Positions 26,168-35,681 of a DNA stretch of 64,000 nt are shown one piece after another. Within the stretch, counting starts at the first letter, position 1; each line of letters opens with the position of its first letter. This DNA comes from Moorena sp. SIOASIH (lineage in GTDB: Bacteria; Cyanobacteriota; Cyanobacteriia; Cyanobacteriales; Coleofasciculaceae): NCBI RefSeq assembly GCF_010671925.1, contig NZ_JAAHIH010000011.1, positions 124,001 to 188,000 of the forward strand. The letters are read 5' to 3'. The notes under the pieces are model-generated. The model was not told the DNA's origin. It was given only the letters and a program-made list of their open reading frames with translations, and did not search any database. The position numbers and the translations under genes were made by a program.

Positions 26168-26280
26168 AGGACTTACGAAGTTTAGTTGGTTTTGCCCCCC
26201 TAACCCCCCTTGCTCTGGGGGGTACTACTCAAAAAGTCCCCCAAGGCAAGGGCGATTTCAGGGTGCCTTACGTAAGTCCT
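26168..26280. mobile_element. MITE-like element with AGGACTTACG ends
   Basis: Inverted ends AGGACTTACG (26168-26177) and CGTAAGTCCT (26271-26280) surround C-rich/G-rich runs CCCCCCTAACCCCCC and GGGGGGT. 113 bases, no ORF. It resembles the element at 9768-9929 in interior style. Confidence 0.55.
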
Positions 26281-26563
26281 GGAAAATTGACCATTGTTGA
26301 TTGACTATTGTTGATTGTCCATTTTAAAATCAGAGCAAGTCCTAACCATTCTGCTTATTGCTATATTAATCAAAAACTTTACAATCTTGCCTATTTAGTT
26401 AGCGATCGCTTCATATTAAAATACCAGAGTTAATCCGGATTCGTTTATTTTGGCAAGAAATATAAAAATAGAGAGCCAATTACGTAGAGTTACTCATAGA
26501 GGAACTCATCGTTGTGGCTAATGCCAATAGCTAATGTAAGTAAAATTATCAGGATAAACATCG

Positions 26564-26713
26564 ATGTCCCAACAATCAACAAACCAAAAGAGTGGAGCAG
26601 CAGCATTAATTGATGAAATGAAAAAATTTGCCAAATTAGCTGAAGAGTTAGAAAAGCAAACCAAAGATTCTAGCGAACAAGGCTATTCAGGCAAAGGAAA
26701 TAACATATGGTGA
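26564..26713 (+). CDS. Small hypothetical protein
   Basis: A 49-residue ORF (MSQQSTNQKSGAAALIDEM.. ending GYSGKGNNIW). It is predicted helical and charged in the middle (MKKFAKLAEELEKQTKDSS), with Ser/Gln/Gly-rich ends. I do not recognise it. An AT-rich upstream region and a weak purine run (CAGGATAAA) precede the ATG. Codon use looks coding, but the gene is short and unsupported by context. Confidence 0.4.
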   Translation: MSQQSTNQKSGAAALIDEMKKFAKLAEELEKQTKDSSEQGYSGKGNNIW

Positions 26714-26888
26714 ACGGGTTTAGTGAGGATAAAAGGACTATACTCACACTCTTATTGATTAGGTAAACGGATGTAGGGTAAACGAGTGTAGGGTGAACCA
26801 GTCAGTGAAGGATTTTCAGGTTTAGGAATCGGGATGACTACGAGCAAGATGGTCACCCGATTACCACACCCGGTCACCCCACACCCTC

Positions 26889-29800
26889 TTATCCTACAGC
26901 CGTCACGCCTTCAATCTCCTCATCGGTTAGCTCATACAACTCCCGTAACTTCTGTAAGGTTTCCTGATCCGGTTCCCAGAATCCTCGCCCATTTGCCTCT
27001 AACATCCTGCCGACAATATTGCGAAATGCCTCAGGATTTGCCTGTTGCAACCTCTTGGCCATTTCTTCATCCAAGGCATAAGTATCTGCTGCTTGGTCAT
27101 ACACCCAGTTATCTTGAAAATCAGCTGTACCCCCCCAACCAATCAATGCTGTCATCCGTTGGGAAATCTCATAAGCTCCCCCAGACCCCTGATTGGCCAT
27201 CGCCTCAGCCCACTTGGGATTAAGTAACTTTGTCCGATACTCCAACCGCAACAAATCCTCTAGCTTCCGGGGTGTAGTATCCTTTGAGAAACTTTCCACA
27301 AAACTGGCATTAACGGTCTTACCCCCTTGCTTCTCGGCTGCTCGCTTCAAGCCTCCAGTATTGGCATAGTATTCTTGAATATCTGTCAGCCCATATTCCA
27401 CCGAATCAATTTCCTGGACTATACTACTGGTACTTTTTAGCAGCTGCTCCATGACTTCGGGACGGGCTTGACCTTTATCTTGCCGTCCATAACTAAATAC
27501 ATTGCGGCTTTGCCATGTATTCGCTAATTCATCCCCCGATTCCCAATTTCCATCGACTACTTGGTCATTGACCAGAGAACCATAATCCCCGGCTGGATTA
27601 GAAAACAATCGAGCAGAAACATTGTCTACCCCTTGCGATCGCAAAGCTAACCCATGCTTGCGGATAAAATTCTCTTCCTCCGGTTCATCTGCCTCAGTCG
27701 CCCTACGGAACAAATCATCCAGCAGCTCAACAATATTGACAAAACTATCCCGAAAAATCCCTGACAGATTTGCCAACACATCAATTCTAGGATGACCTAC
27801 CTCAGCTAAGGGCATCAAATCATACCGTACAATCCGTCCCGTTCCCTCTTTAACAGGTACTGCACCTACTAACTCCAATAAAATCCCCAAGGACTCCCCA
27901 CGAGTCTTGATCGCATCCAATCCCCATAGCATTACCGCAACAGTTTCCGGATACTCCTGATGTTCCTCAAGATGCTGGGCAATAATTTTCCTGGCCACCT
28001 CCCTGCCCCGTTCATAAGCTGCCGGAGAGGGCATCCGATAAGGATCCAAAGCGTGAATATTCCGTCCTGTTGGCAAAACCCCAGGACCATCCCGCAACAA
28101 ATCCCCCCCAGGAGCTGGAGGAATATACTCCCCATTCAACCCCCGCAACAAATTCCTCAACTCCTCCCCAGTCTGCATCAACAACTCACCAATCCGTAAC
28201 GCCTCCTCAACCTTCTCATCCTCGACCTGTTCACTTCCTTCCGGTGTTTGCGGTTCAAATTCTCCATCGACAATGGCCTTAACCATCCCTTCCGGGACAT
28301 CCTCCCCAAAATAAGCCCGGAGGTAAGACTCTAACTGTTCCGAATCAGGTACTTGACCTAGAGTGTGCAGCCCAGAGGAAAACAACCGTTGTTCCACCAC
28401 TAGCAGGTAGTTGTACAACTTGACAAGATAGCGATTAAATGAATCAGCACTAAACATCTGGGCATTCTCTGGACTGAAAGCAATTCCCAAGCGCTTAGCG
28501 TCCTCAAAGGGACAATCCGTATCCAAGCCACTATCCACAATCTTTTTACAAATTGCTTCTTTCAAGGCATAATTCTTTTCAGGATCCTCCCGATACTCTG
28601 AGATTAAATCCCGTAGCACTACCAACTCCTTATACAAACCAGCCCGACCATAAGGGGGTACATTATGGGAAACCAACACCCCATAACCCCGACGCTTTGC
28701 CAACATTGACTCTGAAGGATTATTGGCGGCATAGATATATAGATTCGGGATATTTCCTAGCAAAATATCCGACCAAGAATACCCCGTATTCCCCAGGGGC
28801 GAACCAGGCAACCATTCCACGGTGCCATGCATGCCAAAATGCACCACCGCATGGGCATCAAAATCATTCTGTAACCACTTATAAAAGGCCGTGTACTGGG
28901 GATGTGGGGTCAAGTCTCGCTCAAACATCAGTCGCATCGGGTCTCCAGAAATACCCAGGGGTGGTTGTACCCCAATCCAGACATTTCCTAACTGAATCCC
29001 ACCAATCTCGAACTCATCCCCATTAGTTTTGATTCCTGTACCAGTCAAGGATTGCCATTGTTTCTCAATACGGGTAGTTAGCAAGTAGCCTAACCATTCT
29101 TCTAGGGTTTTAACGTTAACTGTGGTTGCTGGTTGCTGGTTACTAGTTGAAGGTTGAAGGTTACTAGTTGAAGGTTGAAGGTTACTAGTTGAAGGTTGAA
29201 GGTTACTAGTTGCTGGTTGCTGGTTACTAGTTGAAGGTTGAAGGTTACTAGTTGCTGGTTGCTGGTTACTAGTTGAAGGTTGCTGGTTACTAGTTGAAGG
29301 TTGCTGGTTACTAGTTGCTGGTTGCTGGTTAGAAAATTCACCATTCAAGCTGTCACCATTCAACCCTTCGTCTGCTGCTTTCACCCAGCGGATTAGTTCT
29401 TCTCCATCTTCTGGTAATTCCCCAACAGTGTAACCTTGTTCTTTTAGAGCGTGGAGGAATTTAAGAAGCGATCGCGGTACATTCAATAAGGCTGCTGTTC
29501 CTGTTGCTCCATACCCAGGAGGGAAACCATAGAGAATAATCGCAATTCGTCTTTGGTCTGGTGGGGTTTGTCTGAGTTGAATCCAACGCTTTACCCGTCC
29601 AGTTAGTCGTTTAACTCGTTCGGGAATCAGATAAATATCTTCTCCGACTAAACCACCTAGGGGTACAGTATCAATTGCTCCATCCAATTCCGGCAATGCA
29701 TATAAGACGACACTTTGCAACCCCCCAATGCCTTGTCTTGTCCAAGAGTAAATATCTTGAATCAGTAGGGGTGCAGCAATACAATAAGGGACATTCTTAG

Positions 29801-31040
29801 CAGTGAGAATACGTTTAGCTACAGCCACCTGTCTTCCGGCTTCCATAGAACCAGCTGGACCCCCTACCAACGGGAAACCAATGGTAGAAACAATGGCATC
29901 CACTTCTACAGCGTCTTTAGACAGGGAAGGAGTTTCCACTTTATCCAGTTGCCGCTGTTGGGTTTCATAAGCAGATGTCATCCAATCCCGCACGGCTACA
30001 TGACCTTCTACACCATTGATAAAGATGGGTAAAGGGGTTAATCCAGCTTCCTCAAAGTAGCGAATTAACTGGGGAATATAAGTTTGTTTTGTAACTACGT
30101 GTTTGCGATAAAGCAGAATCCCCACAACAGGGTTTTCTCTAGGGTTAGTGGGTTGAAGGTTGGTGGGTTGAAGGTTGGTGGGTTGAAGGTTAGTGGGTTG
30201 AAGGTTGGTGGGTTGAAGGTTGGCTGGTTGAAGGTTGGCTGGTTGAAGGTTGGCTGGTTGAAGGTTGGTGGGTTGTTCGCGTAGCGTGGCCTTTTGGCCA
30301 AGGTTGTGTTGAGAAGCTAGTGGGCTGGTAGGGCTTTGCCCAATAACGTTTAATTGTTTAACCTTGAAGCTTTTGTACCATTCTAGGTATTGTCGTGGGG
30401 ATTCAAAATACCCGTCGTAGTCCGGATGGAGTAGCCCCATGTTTGGAGTTTCCACTGGCGGCGGAATTTCTCCGACTTTCAGCTGTAAGTATTTCTCTGC
30501 CAGGGTCCAGAACATAGATGCCACATTGTCTGAGCCACCAGCATTCCAGTAACCGTAGATAATTAGCCAATTGCGCAAGTCTTGGACTTTTCTAGCAGGA
30601 ATATATTTCAGCAGCTTCGGACCAATTTTCAAAAAGCTGATATAACCGGCTAAGCGGTCTTCTTCCCGTCCGTTGCTGAATTTGTCCAGGATGAATTTTA
30701 CTGGCTTGGGCATCCCCTTGGGTTTATCCCCAATTTTGAACTGACCAATTTGAGTCAGGCTCATCAGTTCTAGAGCTGACTCGAATACCAAGCGGATGGG
30801 GATGTGTTGAATGCGATCGCGTAACCATAACACTTGGTCATAATCGAATAGTAGACTACCAAAGAAGACTTGGGCATCTTGGAGGGCAGCGTCTACAGTA
30901 TCAGGGTTGGCAGTGATTTCGCGATCGCTAAATACTCTAATATCCAGTTCCGGACAGCGGGAGGTTGCTAACTCAGCAGCTTTGCGGTACAAGTCAGCGT
31001 TGAATGATTCAAATCCTGCTATCAGTACAATGCGTTTCAT
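26889..31040 (-). CDS. bchH: Magnesium-chelatase H / CobN-type subunit with in-frame repeat insertions
   Basis: A 1383-residue protein of the ChlH/BchH/CobN family, the porphyrin-binding subunit of Mg- or Co-chelatases. It starts MKRIVLIAGFESFNADLYRK, unlike the canonical cyanobacterial ChlH, and fits the second, ~1250-residue paralogue that annotators call BchH or CobN; which metal it serves cannot be told here. Conserved blocks include WNAGGSDNVASMFW, VVHFGMHGTVEWLPGSPLGN, NNPSESMLAKRRGYG and the LIGWGGTADFQDNW end. Two blocks are foreign: residues ~255-301 (NLQPT/NLQPA pentapeptides) and ~568-640 (NQQPATS/NLQPSTS heptapeptides). Both are encoded by tandem DNA repeats whose 15- and 21-base periods preserve the frame, and they probably form surface loops. 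No stop interrupts the gene, so it is likely functional. Confidence 0.88.
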   Translation of the reverse strand: MKRIVLIAGFESFNADLYRKAAELATSRCPELDIRVFSDREITANPDTVDAALQDAQVFFGSLLFDYDQVLWLRDRIQHIPIRLVFESALELMSLTQIGQFKIGDKPKGMPKPVKFILDKFSNGREEDRLAGYISFLKIGPKLLKYIPARKVQDLRNWLIIYGYWNAGGSDNVASMFWTLAEKYLQLKVGEIPPPVETPNMGLLHPDYDGYFESPRQYLEWYKSFKVKQLNVIGQSPTSPLASQHNLGQKATLREQPTNLQPANLQPANLQPANLQPTNLQPTNLQPTNLQPTNLQPTNPRENPVVGILLYRKHVVTKQTYIPQLIRYFEEAGLTPLPIFINGVEGHVAVRDWMTSAYETQQRQLDKVETPSLSKDAVEVDAIVSTIGFPLVGGPAGSMEAGRQVAVAKRILTAKNVPYCIAAPLLIQDIYSWTRQGIGGLQSVVLYALPELDGAIDTVPLGGLVGEDIYLIPERVKRLTGRVKRWIQLRQTPPDQRRIAIILYGFPPGYGATGTAALLNVPRSLLKFLHALKEQGYTVGELPEDGEELIRWVKAADEGLNGDSLNGEFSNQQPATSNQQPSTSNQQPSTSNQQPATSNLQPSTSNQQPATSNLQPSTSNLQPSTSNLQPSTSNQQPATTVNVKTLEEWLGYLLTTRIEKQWQSLTGTGIKTNGDEFEIGGIQLGNVWIGVQPPLGISGDPMRLMFERDLTPHPQYTAFYKWLQNDFDAHAVVHFGMHGTVEWLPGSPLGNTGYSWSDILLGNIPNLYIYAANNPSESMLAKRRGYGVLVSHNVPPYGRAGLYKELVVLRDLISEYREDPEKNYALKEAICKKIVDSGLDTDCPFEDAKRLGIAFSPENAQMFSADSFNRYLVKLYNYLLVVEQRLFSSGLHTLGQVPDSEQLESYLRAYFGEDVPEGMVKAIVDGEFEPQTPEGSEQVEDEKVEEALRIGELLMQTGEELRNLLRGLNGEYIPPAPGGDLLRDGPGVLPTGRNIHALDPYRMPSPAAYERGREVARKIIAQHLEEHQEYPETVAVMLWGLDAIKTRGESLGILLELVGAVPVKEGTGRIVRYDLMPLAEVGHPRIDVLANLSGIFRDSFVNIVELLDDLFRRATEADEPEEENFIRKHGLALRSQGVDNVSARLFSNPAGDYGSLVNDQVVDGNWESGDELANTWQSRNVFSYGRQDKGQARPEVMEQLLKSTSSIVQEIDSVEYGLTDIQEYYANTGGLKRAAEKQGGKTVNASFVESFSKDTTPRKLEDLLRLEYRTKLLNPKWAEAMANQGSGGAYEISQRMTALIGWGGTADFQDNWVYDQAADTYALDEEMAKRLQQANPEAFRNIVGRMLEANGRGFWEPDQETLQKLRELYELTDEEIEGVTAVG
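29120..29335 (-). repeat. In-gene 21-bp tandem repeat (heptapeptide block)
   Basis: About ten units of GGTTACTAGTTGAAGGTTG type on the plus strand, alternating GGTTGAA and GGTTGCT. On the coding strand they spell NQQPATS or NLQPSTS. Period 21, hence frame-neutral. Confidence 0.9.
30138..30299 (-). repeat. In-gene 15-bp tandem repeat plus palindrome
   Basis: About nine GGTTGGTGGGTTGAA-type units (NLQPT/NLQPA on the coding strand) from 30138 to 30275. They are followed by the interspersed palindrome TTCGCGTAGCGTGGCC with TTTTGGCCAAGG, still in frame. Confidence 0.88.
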
Positions 31041-31426
31041 GGAACCAGCTCGAAATAATTCTTTACACTTCGATCATATTTGATCATAATCGTACTGATC
31101 GGTTAACACTCCCAGTGGCCTTGGGTCAGTTGTGCCATGATTGAGAATAATTGCTAATTATACTTCGGCGCAGTTGTCGGCAACTTCGGAGCTTGGAACA
31201 GGGAACTTCGGATTAATAATTGACGATAACAGTATCCAAAAATACTTTGATCAGAGGTCTATTGCTAATTGATAATTGGTAAGTTACCCAACTCTACTTG
31301 ATAGTATTCCTTCCCTCTTTTATTATATCAAAACTTGCCATCGCCCGTCTTGCCAATTCCTTAATCTTGGAATTGATCACCCTGAGGTAAATTTACCATC
31401 AGGGCCCTTGCGATCGCTAATTGATA
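31041..31426. other. Intergenic region, no gene seen
   Basis: Contains GATCATATTTGATC (31074-31087), a palindrome 34-47 bases upstream of the chelatase start that could be an operator. The rest is AT-rich, with a CCCTGAGG-GTAAATTTACC-type inverted stretch near 31380-31405. No ORF of credible quality. Confidence 0.4.
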
Positions 31427-31951
31427 TTAAGCTCTGCCAATTTTATCAATCAGGAAGTTCTTCAAGTGTTTCAGGGTATTAGCAGAACAGATCACCTGAT
31501 TAGACCGAAACCCCTGATCAAGGTCTTCTTCCAAAAGATGTAATTGAACATGGTACTGCTCACAATGGTGATTTTGAAAATGATATCTGAAGTTATTTTT
31601 TTGTGGCATTGAGACAGTAAATCCGCTGATTTTACGATAGGGTACAAACCAAAACTGATAACTGCTATAATTGGTATTATCCTTAGTTTTAACCTCTACC
31701 CCTAAGTCCGTAAAGGTAATGATTTTGCCGACTGTAGTCTCAAACTTCCAATCTTGAGCCTGAGGGAATTTCTTTCTCAGATTATTTTTCCAGATCGTGG
31801 CAACCTCAGGAGTGGGATACTCACCTACGAGGTCAATTAGCTCCTGTTTAGCACGCTTTAAGTTACCAGTGGCACGATTTCCCAAGAGGTTAAGCGCCCT
31901 CTCTAAAGCCTCTGCCGTGCTAGGGATTTTGGGTGGTAAATTCATAATCAA
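31427..31951 (-). CDS. Hypothetical soluble protein
   Basis: A 174-residue protein, not recognised. The N-terminal part (EALERALNLLGNRATGNLKRAKQELIDLVGEYP) is helical and charged. The remainder is mixed alpha/beta with aromatic residues (SYQFWFVPYRKISGFTV) and a His-rich stretch (YHFQNHHCEQYHVQLHLLEED). No signal or membrane segment. The start may be the ATG at 31945 (MNLPPKIPS) instead of 31951. It faces away from the two-component genes. Confidence 0.65.
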   Translation of the reverse strand: MIMNLPPKIPSTAEALERALNLLGNRATGNLKRAKQELIDLVGEYPTPEVATIWKNNLRKKFPQAQDWKFETTVGKIITFTDLGVEVKTKDNTNYSSYQFWFVPYRKISGFTVSMPQKNNFRYHFQNHHCEQYHVQLHLLEEDLDQGFRSNQVICSANTLKHLKNFLIDKIGRA

Positions 31952-32191
31952 TTGCTGCTTGTTTTTTTTCTATCAATATCAACAGAGCTATCAATGCTCG
32001 ATCCGGAAGATACTCCATGATTACACCTAAATACATTTAAATTCGTTCAGGTACAAATTTATGGGTTTTATTTAGCAATAGTTGGTACCTCAAATAAATA
32101 ATAATTGCTATAGTTATATTAGTTTTATTTATAAGCTGTTGGTCATTTAAATTGGAGATTATTAAGTTATAAAAAAAACCGTCAAATCCTC

Positions 32192-32245
32192 TACCCTACT
32201 CCCTAATCCCTACTCCCTAATCCCTGCTTCCTACTCCCTAAAACC
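32192..32245. repeat. CCCTAAT/CCCTACT heptamer run
   Basis: Six or so CTCCCTA/ATCCCTA units, imperfect. Lies in the 470-base gap before the response regulator, which otherwise shows no gene. Confidence 0.75.
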
Positions 32246-32422
32246 CCAAGGGCGTAAGTCCCTCACGCAATTTAGAACTTCTATATTTGGTAAGTGATTA
32301 ACCGGAGTTAGTATCAATCATCTTGCCAGTGTCATGGAAAACTCCCCGATTTTTCTACAGTTGTTAAAAAATTTGGTAATAATCAAAGAGAGAAGTCAGG
32401 TAATCATTCAGAGGTGCTGAAG

Positions 32423-33100
32423 ATGAGGATTTTACTAGTAGAAGATGATGAGCGGATTACCGACGCCCTTGCTGAAGACCTCACCGACCAGCATTATGTC
32501 GTGGATGTTGCCCATGATGGTCAAGTGGGTAGGGAACTAGTAGAGAGTTTCAGCTATGATTTAATTTTGTTAGATGTGATGCTGCCAAAGATGGATGGTA
32601 TTACCCTTTGCCGAAAGTTGCGCTCCCAAGGCAACTCTACTCCCATTCTAATGCTGACGGCTCGGGATACCATCAGTGATAAAATTGTAGGACTGGATGC
32701 TGGTGCAGATGATTATCTAGTCAAACCCTTTGATTTAGGGGAGTTGTCCGCTAGGATGCGGGCGTTACTGCGCCGGGGAAATACTACCTTACCACCTGTA
32801 CTGGAATGGGATTCCCTCCGCCTTGACCCCAGTACCTGTGAAGTGTTCTATGAAGACCGCCTCTTGTCCCTAAGTCCAAAAGAGTATGCTCTGCTGGAAT
32901 TTTTCCTGCGCCATCCTCGCCGTGTGTTTAGCCGTGCTCAAATCCTGGAAAACCTCTGGTCCTTTGAACGACTACCAGAAGAAGCAACCGTTAAAGCTCA
33001 TATCCGAGGTTTACGACAGAAACTGGATGCAGCAGGAGCTCCCTCTGATTTGATTGAGACAGTTTATGGTTTGGGTTATCGTCTGAAAGAAAATCCCTAA
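32423..33100 (+). CDS. OmpR-family response regulator
   Basis: A 225-residue regulator. The receiver domain (MRILLVEDDERI, phospho-acceptor Asp in ILLDVMLP, Thr in MLTARD, Lys in LVKPFD) is followed by an OmpR/PhoB winged-helix DNA-binding domain (LSPKEYALLEFFLRHPRRVFSR ... VKAHIRGLRQKLD ... VYGLGYRL). It is similar to cyanobacterial RppA-type regulators. The ATG at 32423 is chosen because CAGAGG at 32410-32415 sits 7 bases upstream; a GTG at 32414 is less likely. The partner kinase is at 33459, separated by 358 bases of repeats, so cotranscription is possible but uncertain. Confidence 0.93.
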   Translation: MRILLVEDDERITDALAEDLTDQHYVVDVAHDGQVGRELVESFSYDLILLDVMLPKMDGITLCRKLRSQGNSTPILMLTARDTISDKIVGLDAGADDYLVKPFDLGELSARMRALLRRGNTTLPPVLEWDSLRLDPSTCEVFYEDRLLSLSPKEYALLEFFLRHPRRVFSRAQILENLWSFERLPEEATVKAHIRGLRQKLDAAGAPSDLIETVYGLGYRLKENP

Positions 33101-33458
33101 TTCAACTATTCAGTTGTTACCGTTGAAAGTTGGCAGGTTGAAAGTTGGCAGGTTGAACGCGATGGACGAAGTCCCGCTTTCAGCGAACGCCTGGCCTTTT
33201 GGCCAAGGTTGTTCGCTTTTCGCGTTCCCGTAGGGTAGGTTGCAGGTTTAAGGTTGGTAGGTTGAAAGTTGGCAGGTTGTTCGCCTTTGGCGTTCCCGTA
33301 GGGTAAGTTGACGGCGTTCGTGAAGCAACGAATGATATCAAGTATAGTTGGGTCAGTTAACGATTACCAATTACTAATTACGTCAGCCGTCAGCTGACAG
33401 CTGACGGCTGAATGCTTACCTAATTACTAATTACTAATTACTAATTACCAATTACCAG
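33101..33458. repeat. Composite repeat block between regulator and kinase
   Basis: Contains AAAGTTGGCAGGTTG units (about 33128-33160 and 33255-33285), like the 15-mers inside the chelatase gene. Also TTTTGGCCAAGG and GCGTTCCCGTAGGGTA palindromes, a GTCAGCTGACAGCTGACGG run ending GCTGAATGCTTAC (33382-33419), and a TTACTAA run up to the next ATG. No gene. Confidence 0.85.
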
Positions 33459-34730
33459 ATGTTTCAAGGTCTGCGCTGGCGTCTTCTGTTATATTACCTG
33501 ATGGTAATGGCGGCAATTTTGAGTGTATTTGGTGCGGGTGTGTATGTGTTTTTAACACAGAGTCTGTACCAGCAACTTGACAAAAAACTACGGACTTTAG
33601 CCCAATCCGCCGCCCCCTCATTTACTGAAGTAGAAGTGAAAGGGAATCAATACATTGAACAAGTTGATGAAGTCCCCTGGCGAGATATCTTTAACCGAGA
33701 CCAACAAAGCCTAGAATGGTTTGATGCTAACGGTAAACTATTGGCAAGGCGAGGTGCGATTGTGTTGAGTTTCCCGCCAAAACTGGGTTCGTGGACTCTA
33801 CAACTCCCCGAGACATCAGAGCCAATTAGGACCTTTACAATTTCTGTCTTTAAAGACACCTCGAAACCAAGCCAGCCATCCCTAGAGGGCTATATTCGAG
33901 CCAGTCAATCCACAGAGGATGTAGAAATCGTCCAAAGCCAACTATTTTGGGGATTAGGAATGGGCGGAATGATCGCTCTAGGGTTTGTTGGTATCGGTGG
34001 ACTTTGGCTGACCCAGAAAGCTCTTGAGCCGATTGAGCAAAGTTTTAAGCAGCTTAAACAGTTTACTGCTGATGCCTCCCATGAATTGCGCAGTCCTCTA
34101 ACAGCAATTAAAGCCTCTGTGGATGTGATGCGAAATCATCCTGAGCGAATTCATCCCAAGGATGCTAAGAAGTTAGTGGCTATTGCTAGCGCTACAGATC
34201 AGATGAGCCACTTAGCAGAAGACTTACTATTTTTAGCTCGCACTGATGCAGCCTTGTCAATTCCGACCCGAAAGTCAGTCCCAATTTCCCTCAATACAGT
34301 TTTGCAGAATGTGGTGGAATTGTTAGAATCATTTGCTCAAGATAAGCAGATTACCTTGGAATATCACGGCCAGACAACAGTTTCTGTAATTGGGGATGAA
34401 GGACAACTGACCCGTTTATTTTCCAACTTGCTAGAGAATGCCCTGCAATACACACCCCCTAAAGGAAAAGTGATTATTACTGTTGCTAAACAGAATCGCT
34501 GTGCCCTGGTCATGATTGAGGACACTGGCATTGGTATTGCCCCTGAACATCAGCCGTTTGTGTTTGATCGCTTCTGGCGTGCGGATAAAGCTCGTTCTCG
34601 CCGAGAGAGGGGTACGGGGTTGGGACTTGCGATCGCTCAAGCAATCACTCACAATCATGGGGGAAAAATCACCCTTACGTCTCAGGTTGGGGTTGGTAGC
34701 TGCTTTCAGATACGTTTACCGCTGGTTTAG
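33459..34730 (+). CDS. Sensor histidine kinase (partner of the OmpR-type regulator)
   Basis: A 423-residue membrane kinase. Transmembrane helix 1 is about residues 9-31, then an extracytoplasmic sensor of ~135 residues (residues 32-165), helix 2 about 168-190, and a short HAMP-like linker. HisKA follows with the phospho-His in ADASHELRSPLTAIKAS, then HATPase with N box (LLENALQYTPP), G1 (EDTGIGI), F box (VFDRFWRAD) and G2 (RGTGLGLAIAQ). All catalytic boxes are intact. The order regulator-kinase resembles cyanobacterial RppA/RppB-like pairs; the signal sensed is unknown. No Shine-Dalgarno is seen because a TTACTAA repeat run replaces the leader. Confidence 0.92.
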   Translation: MFQGLRWRLLLYYLMVMAAILSVFGAGVYVFLTQSLYQQLDKKLRTLAQSAAPSFTEVEVKGNQYIEQVDEVPWRDIFNRDQQSLEWFDANGKLLARRGAIVLSFPPKLGSWTLQLPETSEPIRTFTISVFKDTSKPSQPSLEGYIRASQSTEDVEIVQSQLFWGLGMGGMIALGFVGIGGLWLTQKALEPIEQSFKQLKQFTADASHELRSPLTAIKASVDVMRNHPERIHPKDAKKLVAIASATDQMSHLAEDLLFLARTDAALSIPTRKSVPISLNTVLQNVVELLESFAQDKQITLEYHGQTTVSVIGDEGQLTRLFSNLLENALQYTPPKGKVIITVAKQNRCALVMIEDTGIGIAPEHQPFVFDRFWRADKARSRRERGTGLGLAIAQAITHNHGGKITLTSQVGVGSCFQIRLPLV

Positions 34731-34809
34731 GAGAATAGGCTCTAGGTTTGGATTTTCTTTTGAAATCATTATATAGGGATCCGTTTAGGAATGAATTGTG
34801 ATAATTTTT

Positions 34810-35064
34810 AATGCCATACTCCCTACTCCCTACTCCCTACTCCCTAATCCCTAATCCCTAATCCCTAATCCCTAACTTCCTTACCGACTTTTTTACTTTT
34901 GGGTAATAATCTCAAAATATCAAGCCCAGAAAATCATCAATTTAGTTGGGAGGTACCATTTCCCTAATCCCTAATCCCTAATTTCTAAGTTCCTTACCGA
35001 CTTTTTTACTTTTGGGTAATAATCTCAAAATATCAAGCCCAGGAAATCATCAATTGAGTTGGGA
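34810..35064. repeat. Heptamer arrays with 75-bp direct repeats
   Basis: CCCTACTCCCTACT then CCCTAATCCCTAAT (34815-34875), the 75-base unit, a shorter CCCTAAT run (34962-34985) and the 75-base unit again. The two units differ at about three positions, so the duplication is recent. Confidence 0.85.
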
Positions 35065-35266
35065 AGTACTGTGGTGAATCAAATGCAGTAAATACTAAAA
35101 AATAACAATGTTAGGGTGGGTATTTACAGGCTTGATTCTAGCAGGTCTAAGCACCCAACAGAAGATGAAATTCAGGGTAATTTAGACTCTGGCACCCTCA
35201 AAATTTTCGGGGAACTTGCCAAAACGTCTATAGGCAGATTGTGCCTAGGAGGAAATCATCCTTGTT

Positions 35267-35318
35267 AGGTGCGCTTTCCGTGATGGCGAGCAATCCCTCG
35301 CCATCACGGGTCGCACCT
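35267..35318. repeat. AGGTGCG palindromic repeat, copy 2
   Basis: AGGTGCGCTTTCCGTGATGG and CCATCACGGGTCGCACCT pair through a GCGAGCAATCCCTCGC hairpin. Orientation is inverted relative to copy 1. It abuts the cassette remnant at 35318. Confidence 0.75.
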
Positions 35319-35367
35319 CTTGATGCAATAGCGAGTGGGGGTTTCCCCCAAGACCGCGCTGCATCGC
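35318..35367 (+). repeat. 96-bp cassette repeat, short internally deleted copy
   Basis: TCTTGATGCAATAGCGAG then GGGGGTTTCCCCCAAGACC and CGCGCTGCATCGC: both ends of the cassette with the middle missing. Confidence 0.65.
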
Positions 35368-35528
35368 TCTTATACCAATACCAAATACCAATACCAATTC
35401 TCTAAATACCTGCAACAGATAAATTCCCCATTCCCCAAAATGGGGAATGGGGAATGGTCGGAAAATTTGGTTAATTAATCATGAGGCTTCCAGACTTGAT
35501 CTAACTTAGCTTTCCAATCAGTTATAGT

Positions 35529-35609
35529 GTATAGTCATCAAGTTGTAAGCCATTCATTAATTAATAGGTTTAGACAACCTATCTGGGTTGAGATTGATGA
35601 TGACTATAC
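35529..35609. promoter_or_regulatory. Spaced 12-bp inverted repeat upstream of fasciclin gene
   Basis: GTATAGTCATCA (35529-35540) and TGATGACTATAC (35598-35609) are perfect inverted repeats 57 bases apart. They could be a small MITE or a looped operator for the gene starting at 35682. Confidence 0.4.
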
Positions 35610-35681
35610 CTCGGTCACTATCCCTCGAAAAATTAGTTGGAAAGCGTTAACCATACCTAGCATTCAGGAGAGATGATGTAA

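Larger units (their letters stand above)
34731..35681. other. Long repeat-rich intergenic region
   Basis: No gene in ~950 bases. Includes CCCTACT/CCCTAAT arrays, two 75-base direct repeats (34877-34951 and 34990-35064, period 113, each beginning TTCCTTACCGAC), an AGGTGCG palindrome, a partial 96-bp cassette and a spaced inverted repeat before the fasciclin gene. Confidence 0.7.

Noticed and set aside
29102..30301. ORFs made of repeated short peptides within the chelatase gene
   Set aside because: Other-frame readings of the in-gene tandem repeats; the long chelatase frame is the real one.
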